From JBFGCM01 sp041581135 (lineage in GTDB: Bacteria > Actinomycetota > Acidimicrobiia > Spongiisociales > UBA5794), in contig JBFGCM010000028.1 of NCBI GenBank assembly GCA_041581135.1, forward strand, positions 1-35,401: DNA of 35,401 nt, given 5' to 3'. The first letter of the stretch is position 1. Each line of letters opens with the position of its first letter. A program made the translations under genes and the position numbers. Of this stretch, positions 29,529 through 35,401 are shown one piece after another. The notes beneath the pieces are model-generated. The model searched no databases and was not told the origin of the DNA. It saw only the letters and a program-made list of their open reading frames with translations.

Positions 29529-29534
29529 TATCAA
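29529..29534 (+). promoter_or_regulatory. Putative -10 box for leaderless lipoprotein transcript
   Basis: TATCAA lies six bases before GTG 29541 and there is no ribosome-binding site, the same spacing as the other leaderless starts in the window. The last base departs from TANNNT. Confidence 0.3.
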
Positions 29535-29540
29535 TGCGCC

Positions 29541-30668
29541 GTGCGCATCTCCTCCCCACCGGTGCGATTGGCGCTCGTTGCCACAGCTCTGGCCATCATC
29601 ACCGGCGCCTGCGGCGACACAGCAACCGTCGCCAGCGATCTGCTGGAGGATCCCGAGCTGCTGACGCGCCTCGACATAGGCGTGCCCGAGAGGGTGGACT
29701 GGCGCCGCACGGTCCGCAACGTCGAGGTGCTAGGGGTCGACACCCGGGTCAACTCGGTGGAGCTGGAACTCCTCGCTGCCGGCCTCGCCGAGATCCCGGC
29801 GGTGGTGCTCGACCGGATCGCGTTGGATGCCCTGTACCGGGTACGCGACGAGTCGGACCAGATCGTGGAGCCGGCGACGGTGGCTTTCTCGCTGGGTCGC
29901 AACATCTTCCTCATCGACCAGACCTTCGAGCGTGACCTCTCCAGGTTGGACATGGCCGCGGTCCTGGCGCACGAGCTGGCGCACGTCGCCCAGTTCACAA
30001 ACCTCACCAACGAGGACTTGGAACCAGTGCTCACCAACGACGGGAGATCGATCGATCCCATCGAAGGCTCCTCGTTCGTCCGCGAGTTCGCCGATGCCGT
30101 CGGCTGGGTAGACCGAGGTGACGATCGTGCCTCCCCCTTGTGGCAACTGCCGGCGGCGCGCCAGGCAACCACCGAGTACGGACTCACCTCCCCGGATGAG
30201 GACATGGCCGAGTCCTTCGCCAGGGTGGTGACGGGGAGAGCAAACGACGTCTCGGAGGACCGGGTCGCCTGGATCGAGGACTGGCTCGGCGTGGACGCCG
30301 CCGTGCTGGTGCGCGGCAAGCCGTACGTGCCGCAAGGATCGGTGCGGACCACCTCGCAGCTGCCCATCTACGACGAAGCCGAGGTCGCCCGACTCGGGGG
30401 CCGCCGGGTCCAGCCCGAGTACTACACGCTGGACCCTGCATCCGCCCCGGCCGAGACGCTGGCAGCCGACATCCAGACCGAGCTGACCCTGCGCGGGCTG
30501 GCAGGCAACCTGGGCCGGACCGCAGACAGCCGTCTCCCCCGATACGCCGGCCGGTTCGTGAGGGGTGACGGCGTGGTGTTCTGGGTGGAGCTGTGGGACT
30601 TCCGCTCTGCCACCGGGTTCACATCGTCGCCCAATGCTCCCGTGCTGACGTACGTGATCGTCTGGTAG
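29541..30668 (+). CDS. Lipoprotein with HExxH zinc-metallopeptidase motif
   Basis: A 375-residue exported protein. The signal peptide (ALVATALAIITGAC) ends in a lipobox with Cys24, so it should be lipid-anchored outside the membrane. MAAVLAHELAHVAQF at about 139-151 gives the zincin site His144-Glu145-His148; SPDEDMAESFARVV about 80 residues later supplies a likely third ligand Glu, as in gluzincins. The region between has YRVRDESDQ and GRNIFLIDQTFERDLS, like peptidases with a beta sheet before the helix. The C-terminal 130 residues are a separate part without known motif. GTG start, probably leaderless. Its stop abuts the icd stop with no gap (TAGCTA). Substrate unknown; not assigned to a named family. 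Confidence 0.85.
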   Translation: MRISSPPVRLALVATALAIITGACGDTATVASDLLEDPELLTRLDIGVPERVDWRRTVRNVEVLGVDTRVNSVELELLAAGLAEIPAVVLDRIALDALYRVRDESDQIVEPATVAFSLGRNIFLIDQTFERDLSRLDMAAVLAHELAHVAQFTNLTNEDLEPVLTNDGRSIDPIEGSSFVREFADAVGWVDRGDDRASPLWQLPAARQATTEYGLTSPDEDMAESFARVVTGRANDVSEDRVAWIEDWLGVDAAVLVRGKPYVPQGSVRTTSQLPIYDEAEVARLGGRRVQPEYYTLDPASAPAETLAADIQTELTLRGLAGNLGRTADSRLPRYAGRFVRGDGVVFWVELWDFRSATGFTSSPNAPVLTYVIVW

Positions 30669-31871
<1,203 letters not shown>

Positions 31872-31903
31872 GCGTGGTGAATCTCCTCAGGTGCGGCGAC
31901 CGA

Positions 31904-32764
31904 TTATCCCACGCCCGCCGATCGCTCGGCGGCGACCACGGTGTTGAGCATGAGCGACGCAATGGTCATTGGCCCCACCCCTCCCGGCACCGGCGTGATC
32001 GCTCCCGCCACGTCCACCACATCGTCGAAGTCCACATCGCCGATCAGGCCGTCGTCGTTGCGATGGATACCCACGTCGATCACGGTGGCTCCCGGTTTCA
32101 CGTATGAGCGGTCAACCAGGTGCGCTTTTCCAGCCGCCACGACGAGGATGTCTGCGGTGCGCGCCAGCTCGGGCAGGTCCTTGGTGCGGCTGTGGGCCTG
32201 GACGACGGTCGCATTGGCCGAGCGGCTCCCCAGCAGCATGGCGATGGGACGCCCCACCAGGAACGACCTACCGATGACCACCGCGAGCTTGCCCGTCGTC
32301 TCGACCCCGTAGTGCTCGAGGATGCGCATGATCCCCTGCGGGGTCGCCGGCAGGGGACCTGGGCGTTCCAGCACCATCAGGCCCAAGTTGTAGGGGTGCA
32401 AGCCGTCGGCGTCCTTTGCCGGATCGATGGCCTCGACCGCCGCCTCATCATCCAGGCCGTCAGGCAACGGGAGCTGCACGATCATGCCGTCGACGGCGTC
32501 GTCGGCGTTCAGCGACTGCACCAGGGCCACGACCTCGTCTTGAGACGCGGTCGAAGGCAGTGCATGGTCGAACGACTGCATGCCGGCCGCCTTCGCCTTG
32601 CGATGTTTGCCGGCCACGTAGACCTGCGACGCCGGATCGTCGCCGACCAGCACCGTGGCCAGCCCGACCGACTTGCCCTGCGTCTCGAGCATGGAGACAC
32701 GTGCGGTCACCTCGGCTTGCACCTCGGCGGCGACGTCCTTCCCCGACAGAATCCGTGCAGGCAT
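31904..32764 (-). CDS. folD: Methylene-tetrahydrofolate dehydrogenase/cyclohydrolase FolD
   Basis: A 286-residue bifunctional enzyme converting 5,10-methylene- to 10-formyl-tetrahydrofolate. Catalytic Tyr49 and Lys53 are in SQVYVAGKHRKA; MIVQLPLPDGLDD, the ATPQGIMRILEHYGV loop, VVIGRSFLVGRPIAMLL (NADP Rossmann) and the end AITPVPGGVGPMTIASLM are all standard. The ATG overlaps the purH stop by one base (TGATG). It supplies 10-formyl-THF, the formyl donor of both PurN and PurH encoded just upstream, so the operon makes metabolic sense. Confidence 0.96.
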   Translation of the reverse strand: MPARILSGKDVAAEVQAEVTARVSMLETQGKSVGLATVLVGDDPASQVYVAGKHRKAKAAGMQSFDHALPSTASQDEVVALVQSLNADDAVDGMIVQLPLPDGLDDEAAVEAIDPAKDADGLHPYNLGLMVLERPGPLPATPQGIMRILEHYGVETTGKLAVVIGRSFLVGRPIAMLLGSRSANATVVQAHSRTKDLPELARTADILVVAAGKAHLVDRSYVKPGATVIDVGIHRNDDGLIGDVDFDDVVDVAGAITPVPGGVGPMTIASLMLNTVVAAERSAGVG

Positions 32765-34275
32765 CAGTGCCTGAAGTGCCTTTCTCCGGTGAACATCATC
32801 GCCACACCCAGTTGATCGGCGGCCGCGATGACCTCCTCATCTCGCATCGATCCCCCCGGCTGGACGATGGCGACGATACCGGCCGCGGCGAGCTCCTCGA
32901 TGCCATCGGCGAAGGGAAAGAAGGCGTCGGACGCCGCCACTGCTCCCTTGGCACGTTCCCCTGCCTGGCTCAGGGCACGCCGGGCAGCTCCGACGCGGCT
33001 TTGGTCTCCGGCGCCGATACCGACTGCTTGTCCGTCGCCGGCGATGACGATGGCGTTCGACTTGGTGTGGGCGGCAACGATCCACGCCAGCTCGAGGTCG
33101 CGGCGAGCGCCTTCGTCCGGAGCTGCGGAGGTCGCCTGGCGCCACTCGCCGACCCCGGCGACGTCGCGGCGCTGTACCAAGAACCCGCCTTCCATCCGCC
33201 GCAGGTCGAAACCCTCTGGCGATGGGGCCGGGGCGGACAGCACCCGAACGTTGGGCTTGGCGGCCAGGATGGAGCGCGCCTCGGCATCCACCTCCGGGGC
33301 CAGCACCACCTCGACATATCGCTCGACGAGGAACGTCGCGGCCTGGGCCGTGAGGGCGGTGTTCATGGCAATGACGCTGCCGAACGCCGACAACGGATCG
33401 CACTCCCACGCGGCTCGCAGCGCCGTGGCGGCATCGTCGGCCACCGCCACGCCACACGGGTTCATGTGCTTGATCACGGCCACGCCACAACGCGGTAGAT
33501 CACATGCCAGCCGCCACGCCGCCTCGGCGTCACCGTAGTTGTTGAAGGACATCGCCTTGCCCTGGTGGCGTTCTGCGGAACGCCACCACGCACTGCTGCC
33601 ACGCTCGCCGTAGAGACCCGCCGGTTGGTGGGGGTTCTCTCCATAACGAAGCTCCTCGGCTCGGTCGGCGGCGATGATCAGGCGCTCCGGCAACGCGGAC
33701 TCGCGGTCGAACCACGACACGATGGAGGCGTCGTAGGCTGCGGTGCGATAGAAGGCGGCTGCGGCGAGGCGGCGACGGAGCTCGGCCGGAACGTCGCCTT
33801 CCTGAACCGAGACGATGATCTCCGGGTACTGCGACGGATCGGTGACGACGGCTACCGAGTCGTGGTTCTTCGCCGCGGCTCGAATCATGGCCGGACCGCC
33901 GATGTCGATGTTCTCGATGACCTCGGCGGGATCGGCCCCCCTCGCCACGGTGGCCTCGAACGGATACAGGCCGGCCACGACGAGCTGAAACGCATCGATG
34001 CCGTGGTCGGCCAGCTCGGCCATGTGGGCCGAATCGTCCTGCCGGGCGAGGATGCCGCCGTGGATGGCGGGGTGGAGGGTCTTGACCCTGCCCTCCAGGA
34101 TCTCGGGATGGCCAGTGACGTCCGCAACGAGCGTCACGGGGATGCCGAGCTCGGCCAAGTGGCGCGCGGTACCCCCGGAGGAGACGATCTCGACCCCCGC
34201 CGCGACAAGGCTCGCCGCCAACTCGTCGAGACCGGACTTGTCGGATACGGAGATCAGCGCCCGGCGGACCTTCAT
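32764..34275 (-). CDS. purH: Bifunctional AICAR transformylase/IMP cyclohydrolase PurH
   Basis: A 503-residue enzyme for the last two steps of IMP synthesis. The N-terminal cyclohydrolase domain (about 1-190) has ALISVSDKSGLDELAASL, EIVSSGGTARHLAELG, GRVKTLHPAIHGGIL, NIDIGGPAMIRAAAKNH. The C-terminal transformylase domain has LRYGENPHQPAGLYG, KAMSFNNYGDAEAAWRL, VIKHMNPCGVAVA with the catalytic Lys-His, CDPLSAFGSVIAMN, and the end SDAFFPFADGIEELAAAG and VQPGGSMRDEEVIAAADQL. The ATG overlaps the purN stop by four bases, and the stop overlaps folD. Confidence 0.97.
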   Translation of the reverse strand: MKVRRALISVSDKSGLDELAASLVAAGVEIVSSGGTARHLAELGIPVTLVADVTGHPEILEGRVKTLHPAIHGGILARQDDSAHMAELADHGIDAFQLVVAGLYPFEATVARGADPAEVIENIDIGGPAMIRAAAKNHDSVAVVTDPSQYPEIIVSVQEGDVPAELRRRLAAAAFYRTAAYDASIVSWFDRESALPERLIIAADRAEELRYGENPHQPAGLYGERGSSAWWRSAERHQGKAMSFNNYGDAEAAWRLACDLPRCGVAVIKHMNPCGVAVADDAATALRAAWECDPLSAFGSVIAMNTALTAQAATFLVERYVEVVLAPEVDAEARSILAAKPNVRVLSAPAPSPEGFDLRRMEGGFLVQRRDVAGVGEWRQATSAAPDEGARRDLELAWIVAAHTKSNAIVIAGDGQAVGIGAGDQSRVGAARRALSQAGERAKGAVAASDAFFPFADGIEELAAAGIVAIVQPGGSMRDEEVIAAADQLGVAMMFTGERHFRH

Positions 34276-34871
34276 CGCTTCGCCGCCTTGCCGTCGATGA
34301 CGTCGATACGGCCCAGCGCGAAGTCCTTCACGACCGTCGGATACAAACGGTGTTCGGCGGCCTTGATGCGCTCATGGAGCACCTCCACCGTATCGCCGGG
34401 TTCGACCCTCACCGGCACTTGGTCGATGATCGGCCCGTGATCGACCAACTCGTCGACGAAGTGGACGGTGACGCCGGTGACGGCGACTCCGCGAGCCAGC
34501 GCCTGCTCCACGGCATGTGCGCCGGGGAACGCGGGCAGCAACGACGGATGGGTGTTGAGGATGCGGTTGGGGAAGCGCGCGATGGCCTCGGGGCCCAGGA
34601 TCCGCATGAAGCCGGCCAGCACCATCGCCTCGGCACCGAAGGTCTCCGCCGCATCACACACGGCAGCGGTGAACCTGGTGCGATCACCTTCCCACTCCAC
34701 GATCACGGTCGGCACGCCGGCGGCCTCGGCACGCTCCAGGGCCCGCACCTCCCGTCGATCCGAGATCACCACGACGATCTTGGCTCCGAAGTCGGGATCA
34801 CGGCGAGCGGAGTCGATCAGCGCCTGCAGGTTGGAGCCGGAACCTGAAACCAGTACGGCGATGGGGAGCAT
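34272..34871 (-). CDS. purN: Phosphoribosylglycinamide formyltransferase PurN
   Basis: A 199-residue GAR transformylase, third step of purine synthesis, using 10-formyl-THF. The phosphate loop is LVSGSGSNLQALID (7-20); the catalytic residues are Asn106 and His108 (ILNTHPSLLPAFPG) and Asp144 (HFVDELVDHGPII). First gene of the purN-purH-folD run. The ATG at 34871 has GAGGA four bases upstream and a possible -10 at 34904-34909. Normal length for the family. Confidence 0.96.
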   Translation of the reverse strand: MLPIAVLVSGSGSNLQALIDSARRDPDFGAKIVVVISDRREVRALERAEAAGVPTVIVEWEGDRTRFTAAVCDAAETFGAEAMVLAGFMRILGPEAIARFPNRILNTHPSLLPAFPGAHAVEQALARGVAVTGVTVHFVDELVDHGPIIDQVPVRVEPGDTVEVLHERIKAAEHRLYPTVVKDFALGRIDVIDGKAAKR

Positions 34872-34903
34872 GAATTCCTCGTACGAGCGGCGCCGGCGCC
34901 CGG

Positions 34904-34909
34904 AGCATA
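34904..34909 (-). promoter_or_regulatory. Putative -10 box of the purN-purH-folD operon
   Basis: Minus-strand TATGCT, about 32 bases before the purN ATG. The leader between them contains the palindrome GGCGCCGGCGCC (34890-34901), which may fold. No purine riboswitch is seen. Confidence 0.4.
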
Positions 34910-34955
34910 GCGGCGAGCGGCCTGGGCGCCGTGGTGCGAACCAGGGCCGGCAGCT

Positions 34956-35401
34956 TCAGAGGAACGTGGTCAGCAGCACCACGCCACCGCCCACGAGGAC
35001 GAGGCCTCCGGTGAGGGCGAGCCGTCGTCGCCATGTCGGCGAGAGTCGATGCCGAATGCCGGCGATGACCACCGCCAGCCCGAGTTTGGAGCCGACGAGC
35101 ATCAGATAGAAGGCCCCCAAGAACGCCACCGCCCGCCACTGCTCGTCTCGCCACGCCACGATCACGAGCGGCGCGCCGGCCGTGGCCCAGAACACCCACG
35201 GATGAGGATTGGTGAGGTTCACCGCAGCCCCCCGCAGCATGTCCTGGCCGGTCCCTTGATCTCCGGCTTCGCCGTCGTCCTCGCGTGAGGCCGCCTGGCG
35301 GATCTCCCACAGGCCGAGCCCGACGATGAGGCCGCCACCGACGGCGCCGAGCACCGTGAGCCAGCGCTCGGGCATCGCCCTCAGCACCGAGATGGCGATG
35401 A
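34956..35401 (-). CDS. LysE/RhtB-family exporter, C-terminal part
   Basis: The gene runs past the window end, so its N-terminus is missing; the visible 148 residues stay in frame to base 35401. Helices are AVGGGLIVGLGLWEIRQA, WVFWATAGAPLVIVAW, AVAFLGAFYLMLVGSKLGLA and LALTGGLVLVGGGVVLLTTFL. The segment RGAAVNLTNPHPWVFWATAG is the LysE-family signature in the middle of the protein. These export amino acids or similar small molecules. It lies 84 bases upstream of purN on the same strand, with a purN -10 box between. Substrate not predictable. Confidence 0.85.
   Translation of the reverse strand, partial: IAISVLRAMPERWLTVLGAVGGGLIVGLGLWEIRQAASREDDGEAGDQGTGQDMLRGAAVNLTNPHPWVFWATAGAPLVIVAWRDEQWRAVAFLGAFYLMLVGSKLGLAVVIAGIRHRLSPTWRRRLALTGGLVLVGGGVVLLTTFL

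Noticed and set aside
34918..34950. CCTGG/CCAGG arms between the LysE-family gene and purN
   Set aside because: Five-base arms with a 15-base loop in GC-rich sequence; could be chance.

Overview
High-GC, gene-dense actinobacterial chromosome. Supporting signs are a WhiB-family protein, a SenX3/RegX3-like two-component pair divergent from pstSCAB-phoU, DUF3159 and Zincin_2 family proteins, TANNNT-type -10 boxes placed 5-7 bases before start codons (leaderless mRNAs), and many 1- or 4-base ATGA/GTGA/TGATG gene overlaps. The LDH-like malate dehydrogenase, the E. coli-type NADP isocitrate dehydrogenase and the Liv/acyl-CoA ligase cluster suggest a deep-branching class such as Acidimicrobiia rather than Streptomyces or Mycobacterium. 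That placement is inference. I see no tRNA, rRNA, insertion sequence, prophage or CRISPR array; this looks like core chromosome.

Layout. 1-1880 (minus): livF, livG and the start of an acyl-CoA ligase, read in that order. 1879-2556: HEAT-repeat protein. 2571-3653 (minus): moaE and tag. 3665-7166 (plus): membrane HtrA protease, a coupled zincin-like protein, and a peroxiredoxin. 7163-9722 (minus): histidine kinase, response regulator and a DUF3159 membrane protein, all coupled by 4-base overlaps. 9905-14529 (plus): pstS, pstC, pstA, pstB, phoU, with an 11-bp-periodic PHO box ahead of pstS and a strong hairpin between pstS and pstC. 14576-15778: acyl-CoA dehydrogenase with no conventional start codon at the expected place. 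15781-17815 (minus): ECF sigma factor, anti-sigma factor with a duplicated zinc-binding domain, and an RseB-like secreted protein, coupled. 17936-19505 (minus): tatA, a membrane-anchored protein of unknown function, and whiB. 19654-23535 (plus): sdhC, sdhA, sdhB and an SCP2-domain protein. 23584-27546 (minus): MoxR ATPase, DUF58 protein and membrane transglutaminase. 27661-28503: unknown polytopic membrane protein. 28530-29465 (minus): mdh. 29541-30668: lipoprotein with an HExxH zinc-protease motif. 30669-34871 (minus): purN, purH, folD and icd. 34956-35401 (minus): LysE-family exporter, cut by the window end.

How the parts work together. Phosphate sensing (kinase/regulator) and high-affinity uptake (Pst/PhoU) share a divergent promoter region. 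The sigma/anti-sigma/RseB-like operon, TatA and HtrA are the pieces of an envelope-stress response (compare mycobacterial sigE-rseA-htrA-tatB), but here they lie in separate transcription units. PurN, PurH and FolD form a 10-formyl-tetrahydrofolate-linked purine module. sdhCAB, mdh and icd supply several TCA-cycle steps.

Most promising for novelty: the duplicated-domain anti-sigma factor coupled to an RseB-like protein; the DUF3159 protein coupled to the phosphate two-component system; the membrane-tethered protein with a possibly degenerate Mrr-like C-terminal domain; the nested AT-rich palindromes ahead of whiB; and the altered zincin motif in the protein coupled to HtrA. No wholly new multi-gene system is proven by sequence alone.
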